From Caprella mutica (taxonomy: Eukaryota > Arthropoda > Malacostraca > Amphipoda > Caprellidae), in assembly GCA_947561585.1 (NCBI GenBank), contig CANNZV010002554.1, positions 29,475 through 93,474 on the forward strand: a stretch of DNA of 64,000 bases. The letters run 5' to 3'. Positions 36,101 through 48,604 of this stretch are shown here, in pieces. Below the pieces are notes generated by a model. The model was given only the letters and a program-made list of their open reading frames with translations. It made no database searches and was not told where the DNA came from. The translations under genes were made by a program, and so were the position numbers. Numbering within the stretch: position 1 is the first letter of the stretch; every line of letters begins with the position of its first letter.

Positions 36101-36726
36101 AGAATTGGCACTGTGGTGCAAGGGTTGGCACTGTGGTGCAAGGATTGGCACTTTGGTGCAGAATTGGCACTGTGGTGCAAGGGTTGGCACTGTGGTGCAA
36201 GGATTGGCACTGTGGTGCAAGGGTTGGCACTGTGGTGCAAGGATTGGCACTTTGGTGCAAGAATTGGCACTGTGGTGCAAGGGTTGGCACTGTGGTGCAA
36301 GGGTTGGCACTGTGGTGCAAGGATTGGCACTTTGGTGCAAGAATTGGCACTGTGGTGCAAGGGTTGGCACTGTGGTGCAAGGATTGGCACTTTGGTGCAG
36401 AATTGGCACTGTGGTGCAAGGGTTGGCACTGTGGTGCAAGGATTGGCACTGTGGTGCAAGGGTTGGCACTGTGGTGCAAGGATTGGCACTTTGGTGCAAG
36501 AATTGGCACTGTGGTGCAAGGGTTGGCACTGTGGTGCAAGGATTGGCACTTTGGTGCAGAATTGGCACTGTGGTGCAAGGGTTGGCACTGTGGTGCAAGG
36601 ATTGGCACTGTGGTGCAAGGATTAGCACTGTGGTGCAAGGATGGCACTGTGGTGCAAGGATTGGCACTGTGGTGCTAGGGTTGGCACTGTGGTGCAAGGA
36701 TTGGCACCGTGGTGCAAGGATTGGCA
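33131..36726. repeat. 20-bp satellite, ~180 copies (3.6 kb)
   Basis: The unit is CAAGGATTGGCACTGTGGTG with positions varying among GGATTGG, GGGTTGG, GGATTAG and GGATTGA. It is strongly strand-asymmetric, with three GG pairs per unit on the plus strand. Sub-blocks are duplicated: the rare unit AAGGATTAAA recurs at 34381 and 35141 (760 bp, 38 units), along with its neighbours CACGGTGGTTC and CACCGTGGTG. A one-base-short unit (GGTGCAGAATTGG) recurs four times between 35.99 and 36.56 kb. All ORFs on both strands here (up to 436 codons) are repeat translations, possible because the unit lacks stops in most frames. Confidence 0.98.
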
Positions 36727-37087
36727 CCATTCTGTCCAAATGAAGCGCCATGACTATATAGTTTCAAGGTAGGGTACACATAGGAGTGTCATGAAGGAGA
36801 GTCATTACGTGTCCCAGGCATGCCATCCAAGCAACATAGTGCCTCTATTTATCCTCTATTCTGCCTGTCCCACTTATAGCAAAGGACAGCACACGTGTGA
36901 TGTCAAAGACACTCAAAATAACTAATAAACTCGACTCAAATTGCCTCAATATTCATCCTTTGATCTCAGGTTATAGGAAATTAGATTGGAAAAAGTTATT
37001 AACTGTGCAGATTCTGAATATAGTTTGATGTGTTGCATATTAATTTGATTTCTTCAACTTGGGAATACAGTACAACTTTCAGTGTCT
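36727..37087. other. Unique spacer between two satellites
   Basis: Nothing was recognised. Confidence 0.4.
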
Positions 37088-38031
37088 CTTTTATTTGATG
37101 GTACATCATGTAGTATCTTTTATTTGATGGTGCATCATGTAGTATCTTTTATTTGATGGTACATCATGTAGTATCTTTTATTTGATGGTACATCATGTAG
37201 TATCTTTTATTTGATGGTACATCATGTAGTATCTTTTATTTGATGTTACATCATGTAGTATCTTTTATTTGATGGTACATCATGTAGTATCTTTTATTTG
37301 ATGGTACATAGTATCTTTTATTTGATGGTACATCATGTAGTATCTTTTATTTGATGGTACATCATGTAGTATCTTTTATTTGATGGTACATCATGTAGTA
37401 TCTTTTATTTGATGGTACATCATGTAGTATCTTTTATTTGATGGTACATCATGTAGTATCTTTTATTTGATGGAACATCATGTAGTATCTTTTATTTGAT
37501 GGTACATCATGTAGTATCTTTTATTTGATGGTACATCATGTAGCATCTTTTATTTGATGGTACATCATGTAGTATCTTTTATTTGATGGTACATCATGTA
37601 GTATCTTTTATTTGATGGTACATCATGTAGTATCTTTTATTTGATGGTACATCATGTAGTATCTTTTATTTGATGTTACATCATGTAGTATCTTTTATTT
37701 GATGGTACATCATGTAGTATCTTTTATTTGATGGTACATAGTATCTTTTATTTGATGGTACATCATGTAGCATCTTTTATTTGATGGTACATCATGTAGT
37801 ATCTTTTATTTGATGATACATCATGTAGTATCTTTTATTTGATGGTACATAGTATCTTTTATTTGATGGTACATCATGTAGCATCTTTTATTTGATGGTA
37901 CATCATGTAGTATCTTTTATTTGATGGTACATCATGTAGCATCTTTTATTTGATGGTACATCATGTAGTATCTTTTATTTGATTGTACATCATGTAGTAT
38001 CTTTTATTTGATGGTACATCTTGCAGAAATA
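37088..38031. repeat. 29-bp satellite, ~33 copies
   Basis: The unit contains TTTTATTTGATGGTACATCA followed by TGTAGTATC. Some units lack five bases (GGTACATAGTATC). The variant GATGTTACATC occurs at 37241 and 37671 and the short unit at 37301 and 37731, both 430 bp apart, so a block of about 15 units was duplicated. Its GTACCATCAAATAAAAGA (minus strand) matches variant units of the 50.7 kb satellite. Confidence 0.97.
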
Positions 38032-38714
38032 TTTTTCTCTAATAGTACATTGTTTAGACTAATTTAGTTTTACTATCACGAGAAATGTTTAGTTTTATTT
38101 GTGCTGATAGTACCAGTCCGCAATGACTTTTCACAGTTCCTTTGATAAGCTTTTCAATAAACAGTAAAAGTCTTTATGGCCGGAGAGGATCCGTTAGTAT
38201 CTTTTAATAGTGTGATTTTAAAGTCATTATTTCCAGATTTGGTTCATCTCCTAACTGACTTATATACGATTAAGATCTTTATATTCATTTATATCTTTTG
38301 TGTTACTTCTTCAATTAGCTGCAACTCTTTTATCTAGAGATGATCTGAGCTAAATTGAACCTCTGACTAAAATAGAAATAAGAAAAAACTTGTTTCAATT
38401 CTTTCAAATTGTTTCCTGGATATCGATGGCTTCAGGTAATTTTTCTACATGGTGAATGGAAGCTCAGGCTCCATACCGAGGACTTATTTTCAACTGAAGT
38501 TTCTTCTATGATTCTTTTATGTAGTTTGACAATCTGCTGATGTCAGCTTTATTTCCTCGATGCTGAAGGTTATGGAACTTTCTGCTCTGTGAATATTGCA
38601 TCTCGTGAATTCAGTCAGTTTCTTAGTTTCAAAAATGCGAAGTGTTTCTTCTCTACACTGAAATGAAACGTTAGGAACTAACTTTTATGAAGAAGTGACA
38701 TGCAATATCTGTTT
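38032..38714. other. Unique spacer, nothing recognised
   Basis: No coding segment or element was seen. Confidence 0.4.
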
Positions 38715-40605
38715 GGACTGTTATCAATGCAGATGTCATAGAGGTGGACTGTTATCAATGCAGATGTTATAGAGGTGGACTGTTATCAATGCAGATGTCA
38801 TAGAGGTGGACTGTTATCAATGCAGATGTTATAGAGGTGGACTGTTATCAATGCAGATGTCATAGAGGTGGACTGTTATCAATGCAGATGTTATAGAGGT
38901 GGACTGTTATCAATGCAGATGTCATAGAGGTGGACTGTTATCAATGCAGATGTCATAGAGGTGGACTGTTATCAATGCAGATGTCATAGAGGTGGACTGT
39001 TATCAATGCAGATGTTATAGAGGTGGACTGTTATCAATGCAGATGTCATAGAGGTGGACTGTTATCAATGCAGATGTCATAGAGGTGGACTGTTATCAAT
39101 ACAGATGTTATAGAGGTGGACTGTTATCAATGCAGATGTTATAGAGGTGGACTGTTATCAATGCAGATGTTATAGAGGTGGACTGTTATCAATGCAGATG
39201 TCATAGAGTTGGACTGTTATCAATGCAGATGTTATAGAGGTGGACTGTTATCAATGCAGATGTCATAGAGGTGGACTGTTATCAATGCAGATGTCATAGA
39301 GGTGGACTGTTATCAATGCAGATGTCATAGAGGTGGACTGTTATCAATGCAGATGTTATAGAGGTGGACTGTTATCAATGCAGATGTCATAGAGTTGGAC
39401 TGTTATCAATGCAGATGTTATAGAGGTGGACTGTTATCAATGCAGATGTTATAGAGGTGGACTGTTATCAATGCAGATGTCATAGAGGTGGACTGTTATC
39501 AATGCAGATGTTATAGAGGTGGACTGTTATCAATGCAGATGTCATAGAGGTGGACTGTTATCAATGCAGATGTCATAGAGGTGGACTGTTATCAATGCAG
39601 ATGTTATAGAGGTGGACTGTTATCAATGCAGATGTCATAGAGGTGGACTGTTATCAATGCAGATGTTATAGAGGTGGACTGTTATCAATGCAGATGTTAT
39701 AGAGGTGGACTGTTATCAATGCAGATGTTATAGAGGTGGACTGTTATCAATGCAGATGTTATAGAGGTGGACTGTTATCAATGCAGATGTCATAGAGTTG
39801 GACTGTTATCAATGCAGATGTCATAGAGTTGGACTGTTATCAATGCAGATGTTATAGAGGTGGACTGTTATCAATGCAGATGTTATAGAGGTGGACTGTT
39901 ATCAATGCAGATGTTATAGAGGTGGACTGTTATCAATGCAGATGTTATAGAGGTGGACTGTTATCAATGCAGATGTCATAGAGGTGGACTGTTATCAATG
40001 CAGATGTTATAGAGGTGGACTGTTATCAATGCAGATGTTATAGAGGTGGACTGTTATCAATGCAGATGTCATAGAGGTGGACTGTTATCAATGCAGATGT
40101 CATAGAGGTGGACTGTTATCAATGCAGATGTTATAGAGGTGGACTGTTATCAATGCAGATGTTTTAGAGGTGGACTGTTATCAATACAGATGTTATAGAG
40201 GTGGACTGTTATCAATGCAGATGTTATAGAAGTGGACTGTTATCAATGCAGATGTCATAGAGGTGGACTGTTATCAATGCAGATGTCATAGAGGTGGACT
40301 GTTATCAATGCAGATGTTATAGAGGTGGACTGTTATCAATGCAGATGTTTTAGAGGTGGACTGTTATCAATACAGATGTTATAGAGGTGGACTGTTATCA
40401 ATGCAGATGTTATAGAGGTGGACTGTTATCAATGCAGATGTTATAGAGGTGGACTGTTATCAATACAGATGTTATAGAGGTGGACTGTTATCAATGCAGA
40501 TGTTATAGAGGTGGACTGTTATCAATGCAGATGTCATAGAGTTGGACTGTTATCAATGCAGATGTCATAGAGGTGGACTGTTATCAATGCAGATGTTATA
40601 GAGGT
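38715..40605. repeat. 31-bp satellite, ~61 copies
   Basis: The unit contains GGACTGTTATCAATGCAGAT then GTTATAGAGGT. A T/C change (GTTATAG or GTCATAG) alternates through the array. The rare unit GTTTTAGAGG followed by an AATACAG unit occurs at 40161 and 40347, 186 bp (six units) apart. Confidence 0.97.
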
Positions 40606-42190
40606 AGAGGAGGTCAGTTCAACATACTGTATAGGAGTACTGATATTATTTTATTCTAACCATAATACTGTTCCACAGAACGAGATCTCAAATGTTTTAT
40701 TAATTCATACTATATATGTTTGTTATTATTGAAGATATTGTATTTGGAAGTATTTGATGGCCAAACATATAATTTCTGTTATACATGTGAATGATTACGC
40801 AAGTTCTCCATATGGAAATGATATTATATTTTCTTATTTAATTAACATAATATATATCAGTTAAATTAAACTCTAAAATATAGAATATTATTGTATTAGC
40901 TTATTGTACAAACCATATTTAAATTTCTATGCAAATGTATGTTTGAAACATATTTATCTATATAAAATTATGATCACTGATGCATTTATGAAATTCATAA
41001 ATGGAAAACAAATACAGTATATATTTAAAGTATCAGTCCAATATACTGTAGTTACATAGGAAAATGTGATGAAATGTTTTGCTTCGAAATAATTTAATTT
41101 CAATATGAATTGCTTCATGTACAAAATCATCTCCAGTTCAAATAAGTCATGTAAATATTGACTGGAATAACTACGGCTAATGGCGCTAGATATTGAGAAC
41201 AGATATGCTTGCTATGAAGGAGTGGAGGAGATGTTGCTCTTCATATTGCAAATTTTGTGAAGTTATTAGTAGGGAATGTCACTGAAGTTGTTCTATTTCC
41301 AAATAGTTTCTAAGGAAGAAGTGTAAGCACCCTGTAATATAATGTCTACGATTATAATTTTTTTTCCTTTTATATTCACTGCCTTTTAGTAAGTAGAATC
41401 ACAGAGTTAGCTCTAAGAATAACCTTCGCGCAATGATAAAAATAGTCACCCTCACTCTTTGCTTACCTGTTCTTAATTTATGTCCATCAGTTAAAAAATG
41501 TTTTTATTTGTTAATAGTACAATAAGAGGCAGTGAAAAAGAGACCAAGATACAGTTTTTTCTTCCTTTGGTTACCGATTAATAAGTATTTGAAAAAGGGG
41601 AAATATTTTTGTGGCCCATACTGTATATTGCTTACTTCTTTTAACTATAAATAATAGAGAACTGGAAGGCTCCGCTTTTATCACCTAAATCACGACTGTG
41701 ACCAAATTCAAATGGTGATAAGAGCGAAACATGATCGAAGTTATTATATAATTGTAATTTTTTAAACTTTTCATTTTCTTTGAGGTGGTAGAAAAAAGAA
41801 ATTCTTCTTAACGGCTCGACTTATTATATTATGGTTTTATTGCCAGAATTTTATTAATGAATGCTTTGTGATAAAAGTTCAAAGTAGCGATGCGAAAGTT
41901 CAAAAGTACTAAAAATATACCATCGCTTAACTCCTATTCAGTAAAGTTGAGTAATATATTTCTATTTTATTTGTGTGTGTGTGACTGACCCGAGGACAGG
42001 CGTCAGCGATAGCGAGATGGGAATATGTGGCATGTCGATGGCGGGGTGCGATCAACTATACCCCGAGGAGCGGTGCATTCAGCTGCTGAATTTGGAAGTG
42101 TTGTAGCAAGTTGAGAGTTATAAATAAGATTTCAAGAGCAGTTGTGATAACTGTGGTGGGAGCACTTCACCGGTTTTTGCGGTAGGACAA
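40606..42190. other. AT-rich then GC-richer unique sequence
   Basis: 40606-41960 is AT-rich and featureless. From about 41980 GC rises (CCGAGGACAGGCGTCAGCGA), leading into the coding-like stretch at 42.2 kb. Confidence 0.35.
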
Positions 42191-42672
42191 AGCTCATGAC
42201 CCTCTGCTATGAGAACTGCAATGTCCTTTGCTACCAAAATCAAACAGCAAGAGACCGACACTCTGCAGTCAATGCCTGATCCAATGGTCTCAGATGTCTA
42301 CAATCAACACGATTCAGACGACGGCAAGATGGAAAATTGAAGAAAGAGTGTTTTGTATATAGTGACGTAAAGGGAGAATTTGTGAATTGTCAACTTCAGA
42401 GGGACTTGTTGTGAGTTGTCAAACGAAGAGACTGTCAGAGCGTTGGTGGCTAAACACCCGCCTGTACAGCAAAATTGCATGAAGCAAGAGCCTCAGATAT
42501 TTTTATTGTCCTAGTTGTTTCAGACGATAATGTACTGAAAACTGTTAATTCTTTCCATAATGGAGATAAAAAAAAGGTGGTATCAGACTCATAGATGTTG
42601 GTAATACCTTTCGGAAGTTACCTGACAAGGTTGATACACGTCCCTTATCACACTCTGCTAATTGAGACCGCT
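42191..42672 (+). pseudogene. Possible decayed coding region, identity unknown
   Basis: Protein-like sequence runs through this stretch but switches frame several times. An ATG ORF of 43 codons (42209-42340) starts MRTAMSFATKIKQQETD. The next piece in another frame (42334-42414) includes VYSDVKGEFVNCQLQRD. A third (42413-42514) includes LSNEETVRALVAKHPPVQQ. A fourth (about 42505-42594) includes VVSDDNVLKTVNSFHNGD. After an A8 run, a fifth includes IDVGNTFRKLPDKVDTRPL and ends at a TGA at about 42663. The segment is distinctly GC-richer than the AT-rich flanks. The pieces look like one coding sequence broken by indels, which would fit an old processed pseudogene or a transposon ORF. I do not recognise the family, and chance composition effects cannot be excluded. 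Confidence 0.3.
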
Positions 42673-42787
42673 TCAACTTGGTCTCTGTACAAAGGATGGC
42701 TGTGAAGCTGACATTAATTCTGCTTGACAGATGTCATTGATTGGACATTTTAATTATTAAACAGAATTATATACATATCTTTTTTCA

Positions 42788-42895
42788 TTAGATACAATAA
42801 TACCTATCCACCATCATTAGATACACAATAATACCTATCCACCATCATTAGATACACAATAATACCTATGCACATCATCAGATGCAGTAATACCT
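42788..42895. repeat. 31-bp tandem array, ~3.5 copies
   Basis: Units contain CATTAGATACACAATAATAC then CTATCCACCAT. The last unit is diverged. Confidence 0.85.
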
Positions 42896-42931
42896 CCAGA
42901 CAGGCTGACAAGTACACCTTATTAACTCTCT

Positions 42932-42960
42932 ATCATCACAGCAGTTAATGCTGTGATGAT
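42932..42960. repeat. Perfect 12-bp-stem hairpin
   Basis: ATCATCACAGCA (42932-42943) pairs with TGCTGTGATGAT (42949-42960) around GTTAA. The arm word CATCACAG is the core of the 20- and 32-bp satellites at 50.7 and 58-64 kb. Confidence 0.85.
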
Positions 42961-43021
42961 GTAAGTAACGATGAGACTTGACACACTGACAAAATTAAGC
43001 AAACACAAACTATGGACTGAA

Positions 43022-44029
43022 TTACTTAATGTAACATCATGTCTCTGTAACTCATTGTAACATCATATCTCTGTAACTCATTGTAACATCATGTCTCTGT
43101 AACTCATTGTAACATCATATCTCTGTAACTCATTGTAATATCATATCTCTGTAACTCATTATCTCTGTAACTCATTGTAACATTATATCTGTATAACTCA
43201 TTGTAACATCATGTCTCTGTAACTCATTGTAACATCATGTTTCTGTAACTCATTGTAACATCATATCTCTGTAACTCATTGTAACATCATATCTCTGTAA
43301 CTCATTGTAACATCATATCTCTGTAACTCATTATCTCTGTAACTCATTGTAACATCATGTCTCTGTAACTCATTGTAACATCATGTCTATGTAACTCATT
43401 GTAACATCATATCTCTGTAACTCATTATCTCTGTAACTCATTGTAACATATATCTCTGTAACTCATTGTAACATCATGTCTCTGTAACTCATTGTAACAT
43501 CATATCTCTGTAACTCATTATCTCTGTAACTCATTGTAACATATATCTCTGTAACTCATTGTAACATTATATCTGTATAACTCATTGTAACATATTGGCT
43601 CTGTAACTCATTGTAACATCATATCTCTGTAACTCATTGTAACATCATGTCTCTGTAACTCATTGTAACATCATGTCTCTGTAACTCATTGTAACATCAT
43701 TTCTCTGTAACTCATTGTAACATCATGTTTCTGTAACTCATTGTAACATCATGTCTCTGTAACTCATTGTAACATCATATCTCTGTAACTCATTGTAACA
43801 TCATATCTCTGTAACTCATTGTAACATCATGTCTCTGTAACTCATTGTAACATCATGTCTCTGTAACTCATTGTAACATCATGTCTCTGTAACTCATTGT
43901 AACATCATGTCTCTGCAACTCATTGTAACATCATATTTCTGTAACTCATTGTAACTTCATATCTCTGTAACTCATTGTAACATCATATCTCTGTAACTCA
44001 TTGTAACATCATATCTCTGTAACTCATCA
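43022..44029. repeat. 26-bp satellite, ~39 copies
   Basis: The unit contains AACTCATTGTAACATCATAT then CTCTGT. Several units have lost the GTAACATCAT part, leaving 16-bp units (AACTCATTATCTCTGT), which recur at 43.15, 43.33, 43.42 and 43.51 kb. Confidence 0.97.
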
Positions 44030-45941
44030 TCAAATTTCAGCAAGTTACTATTTATTTCTAACGTTATTTTTATCATTTTAAAGCTTCACTCTATGCGGAA
44101 TAACCGATACACATTCTAGTTACTTCATTTCCTTGCCTCTCTTCCTCTAAGTCAGACATCATTATACTGCTCTGTGTATATTAACTGTTTACAAATGTTT
44201 ACAGTCCGAATTGTTAGTGCATTTACTGGACTATCTTACTCTTCTACTGATAGTACAGCATGGCTAGTGATTGGTGAAGAGATCTTTGATTTACTCCCCT
44301 GTGAATTCACCCTTTTTGAATTGACATGGTTGTGAAATAGGATAGCAAGTTTATTAATATTCACTACCAATGAACTTCCTTTTCATATATCTCTTCTATT
44401 TCCCTTAGTAATAAATTTCATAAAAATAAATTAAGTAAATGTGCTGTAAATTTGTCATTATGGTAAGAGAATAATTTTGAATAGCAATTTTCTATGAGAG
44501 CGGTATATGAGAGCGGTAATGAATTACATTAAACTTGAGAATGATACTCTATTAAATTTGATGATTAAATTATTGATAGAATTTATATCAAGAATTTATA
44601 TATATGATGTAAATTGCATTAATTGTATTTTATCAACAATAGTTTGATGCTAAATTTTTTTATTATAAATTTTAAAAAATCATCTTGATATCAATAAAAA
44701 GATATATTTTCTATATTTGATGTTATAAGAATTTATATTGTGTATATTATATAGGTGTTTGTTTCTCTAAAATTTATAAAAACCAAAAAAAAAAAACTAA
44801 TATAACTAAAAAATGAATAAAAAATGTATTTAAATATTTCTCATATATTCTATAATATGTATAATAACTCTGTTAAGAGAGGTCGCTGCATGCATCTTGG
44901 GGTTTTGATTGGTAAACTGAAATTGTCGAAACCTACTTAATTGTTAAAATATACTTCAGTTGGTAGATACTACTCGTCAGTGATAGTCATACATAATTTG
45001 CTATGTGACTTATCCTATAGGTTCGCATCACTAGTCTAATGGTGTTTGTGTTCCTGGTGCATTTTCCTTGTGAAACTTACGGTCGAGAGTTATATTGCTC
45101 TTTCTTAATATTCGATTTATAATCCTATTTGGTGTTGATATGATCCACCCTTATTGAACTTTTCTAATCGGTATTGCCAGTATATGGTACTTACCTCTTG
45201 AAATACTGAACTTCTGTGCATGGCACAATTATTTCAAGGTAGTAAACATTTCGTTGCCATATTTGAAATTTCTCATTGTTTGTATGTATGCGACCCCTCT
45301 GACTCTATTCTATTTATTCATTTTTAGAATCTCTAAATAGATGCTACTCTACCGTAATTTGAGAAATTGCTCTATCTGTTGCTGTTCCATTTCTACTGAT
45401 TGTTGATTTCTTTTGTATGATATTATTTATGTAAGTTCTCCTTGAGTATAAGCCGTGAATATAGTTGAGATACCAGAGCTCTTTGCCATGTAACTAATTT
45501 ACACATTTTTCTATTCTAGATCTGCAATAAAGAGCTGCCTTCTTTATTATTTAATTTCCCATTCATTTAAAATTCCTTTATTAAAAACTAGTTCTTTTTT
45601 CATAAATCTAAGATAGAAATTAAACCTAGGCAGGTATTAAAACTTACAATGTGTAGTTTTTATCTAAATGAGTTTATATAATTCCGCTATGCCGTTTGTA
45701 TATCATCCATATTGTTATTTTATTTTGAAATTTTTTAAATATAAATTATAGTTTTTATTTCTTTTTTTGTAGCTGTTTTGGGTTTTATTTTATATATTAC
45801 ATTTTCTTTTCTTACATTATAAATCATGGAAAGTACGTATTTATTAAAGGTCATTCATTTTTATATCTAAATGTTTCTTTACTATTCTTCACTTTTTGAG
45901 GTGAATTTTCTATGAAAAAGTACAACATGTTACACATTTCC
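44030..45941. other. AT-rich unique sequence, nothing recognised
   Basis: Very AT-rich, especially 44.55-44.88 kb, with no element or exon seen. Confidence 0.4.
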
Positions 45942-46502
45942 TTTTCGTTTCCAATATCCCAACATTTGTGTTCTAATATCCCAACATTTCGGTTTCAATA
46001 TCCCAACATTTCGGTTTCAATATCCCAACATTTTGGTTCCAATATCCCAACATTTCGGTTTCAATATCCCAACATTTCGGTTTCAATATCCCAACATTTT
46101 GGTTCCAATATCCCAACATTTCGGTTTCAATATCCCAACATTTCGGTTTCAATATCCCAACATTTCGGTTTCAATATCCAAACATTTTGGTTCCAATATC
46201 CCAACATTTGTGTTCTAATATCCAAACATTTTGGTTCCAATATCCCTACATTTTGGTTCCAATATCCCTACATTTGTGTTCTAATATCCCAACATTTTGG
46301 TTCCAATATCCAAACATTTGTGTTCTAATATCCAAACATTTTGGTTCCAATTTCCTTACATTTTGGTTCCAATATCTCAACATTTTGGTTCCAATATCCA
46401 AACATTTTGATTCCAATATCCCAACATTTTGGTTCCAATATCCAAACATTTCGGTTCCAAAATCGCAACATTTTGATTCTAATTTCCCAGTGTTTCGGTT
46501 TA
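45942..46502. repeat. 21-bp minisatellite, ~26 copies
   Basis: The units read TTCGGTTTCAATATCCCAAC A, TTTGGTTCCAATATCC and TTTGTGTTCTAATATCC. Because 21 is a multiple of three, frames stay open with a 7-residue period (for example FRFQYPN). The ORFs at 45912-46525 are therefore repeat translations. Confidence 0.96.
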
Positions 46503-46920
46503 AGGAAATTTTACGTAAAATTTGAAATTCACATAATCGATATTATAATCTAAAAAAAATATGTTCATATTTCATTTTTGTCATCTAAGTAAATATTTAT
46601 TAATTTTCGTCTATTTTGTGTAAAATATGGAGGTGGTGCGATTGAAATTACCTCACTGAACTGTGTTCTAATCGACCTTAAAAATAAAGTAGAGTAATGT
46701 TTTAATTATAATATATACATATGTACAAAAAATATCATATCTAATGGAAATATAACACACATTTAATAATTTCTTAATAAATTGCATAACTTTACTATCT
46801 TCCAAAACACTATTTTCTTTGAAAATACAGTGAAAATACTTGTTTATCTATCAAATTCTTATTATTATATCTTCCATTATTTTCTTCACCATGTGCATTG
46901 TGCAACTAATCGGTTTCTTT
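46503..46920. other. AT-rich unique sequence
   Basis: Nothing was recognised. Confidence 0.4.
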
Positions 46921-46942
46921 TGCTTCTCTCAGATTCGTTTTG

Positions 46943-46958
46943 ATCCCCAGAGGGCGCC
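46943..46958 (+). promoter_or_regulatory. CTCF-like motif
   Basis: CCCCAGAGGGCGCC matches the CTCF core CCACYAGRKGGCRS at about 12 of 14 positions. It sits at the edge of a small GC-rich island just upstream of a TATA-like sequence. Binding is inferred only. Confidence 0.2.
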
Positions 46959-46977
46959 ACAGTCAGCCCCAGCAAGT

Positions 46978-47161
46978 CTATATATAGAGGCACACTGAGA
47001 AACGCGTCCATTATTGTAATTGTCGGCAGCAGGACCCATGCTGTGAGTACTCCGCCATGATGGTTTCTTTCGCTTTGTTTTGGGGATTTCATTTGCTCTC
47101 TATTGTGTGTTTTGATTATCAATCAATGCTGTTGAATATTTCAAAGAATATTTACTGTTAA
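46978..47161 (+). other. Candidate promoter and small secreted-peptide-like ORF
   Basis: CTATATATAG (46977-46986) is a good TATA-like element in a GC-richer island. About 75 bp downstream CCGCCATGATGG (47057) is a strong start context. The frame encodes 34 residues beginning MMVSFALFWGFHLLSIVC, which looks like a signal peptide or membrane anchor, and ends at TAA (47159-47161). A competing reading is a donor GCT|GTGAGT at about 47042, making this a spliced leader. The minus strand also has an ATGGCGGAG start here, so direction is uncertain. No homologue is recognised. Confidence 0.25.
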
Positions 47162-48084
47162 TCTCTCAGTGTAGCAATTTGTATTAGTGAATCCAACAAA
47201 ATTATTGTTCATGGTTAAGATAAAATTTTGAAATTTAAATTCTGTATAACTTTTTTAATGAGTATTATTTCTTCTTGAAGGAAGTTCATAATGTCGTTAA
47301 TGGTTATAATAAAGCTCTGTTCAATGGTCTCAAGCCTATATGTTCTGTTTGAAGACCGAGATGATCTAGTCACTACAAATATTGACTCAGTTAAGAGACC
47401 GGAATGACCATATTTATTTCTTGGTTCGAGAAGCTGCTCCTAAGATCGTCTCTACTGGTCAATGAATGTGTTTGCTGTGATATAATATTAGTGAAGATTG
47501 CTTTATTGAGTTATTAGTTCATGTAAATACAATGCAATAAATATTTCACTGAATCTATATAGTAATGGAATCAATTTTCAATGAGTTAAAATTACGATGA
47601 CATTTTGGTCGGTAGTTATTAGATAATGTGTGGTCGAAAAATCTGGAACTTAGAAGGAAAATTTATAATCAGTGGATTGTCTTTCATTGTAGATTATTGT
47701 ACATAAATATTGATTTCATGTTTTCAGAAATTTAGGTTGGAATTTTTTGTCAGGAATCATCGACATCATTTATCGCTAATCCAAACCGCGTTTGGTGATT
47801 ATAATTGCACGGCTATGATTAAGGATGGTTGTTGAGTAATTTGCCATTTAGATGCAATAAAGTAAACCTATGACATCTGATGCAATACTCCATGGTAATA
47901 ACGTACTATTCAGTCTGAACATTGTGACTTTATTCTATACAGACCGGACTATTAAATTAGTTTATTTTGCCTTGAGGAAAGTATTCAGTGGAGCATTGTG
48001 TTGAAGTTCTCACGTCTGAAAAATGCTTCGTCAGCTTTTCCCCGCCCCAATGTTTGCCTTTGTTGACAGTTCTGTGACTTTGCT
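47162..48084. other. Unique sequence, nothing recognised
   Basis: No array, element or clear exon was seen. Confidence 0.4.
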
Positions 48085-48309
48085 TCCATTTTCAGGATAT
48101 CAAATACCTTTTTCCGGATAAAAAATACTATTTTCGGGTTATAAAATACCATTTTCGGGTTATAAATTACCATTTTCCGGATAAAAAAATTCCATTTTCG
48201 GGATAAAAATTCCATTTTCGGAATTAAAAATTCCATTTTCAGGATAAAAAATTCCATTTTCGGGGATAAAAAATACTATTTTCGGGTTATAAAATACCAT
48301 TTTCGGGAA
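48085..48309. repeat. Degenerate 17-20-bp array (ATTTTCGGGATAAAAATTCC type)
   Basis: About 12 units alternate between ATAAAAATTCCATTTTCGGG and TTATAAAATACCATTTTCGGG-like forms. The minus-strand ORF at 47985-48257 is its translation. Confidence 0.9.
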
Positions 48310-48604
48310 GAATAAATTATTATAATATTATTCATAGTAATGCATTCAAAATATTATCTTCTATAATCTATATTATTGATCATTTGGAATATACAATAAT
48401 ATTGATCCAGGTATATCCGGGTGGCAATTATGAATATTTGTATTTTGTATATTAGGATAATATTTCAAAAAATGACTCGAATTACCACCAATTGTCTCAG
48501 GATATCGTCTGAGTTATTTCTTCATGACTACGCAGTATTTAGCAAATGGACATCTTAAAATATAATATTTGACTTTTTATTATCACCCAAATGATCATTT
48601 TCAC
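48310..48604. other. AT-rich spacer
   Basis: Nothing was recognised. Confidence 0.4.

Noticed and set aside
33068..36751. Many long ORFs on both strands (up to 436 codons), possibly a repetitive structural or silk-like protein
   Set aside because: All frames and both strands are equally open because the 20-bp unit lacks stops. Units carry one-base length changes that shift the frame, and there is no unique N- or C-terminal sequence or start context.
45912..46525. 138- and 112-codon ORFs with FRFQYPN repeats
   Set aside because: A 21-bp repeat is open by periodicity. Two different frames overlap, and the unique ends carry no motif.
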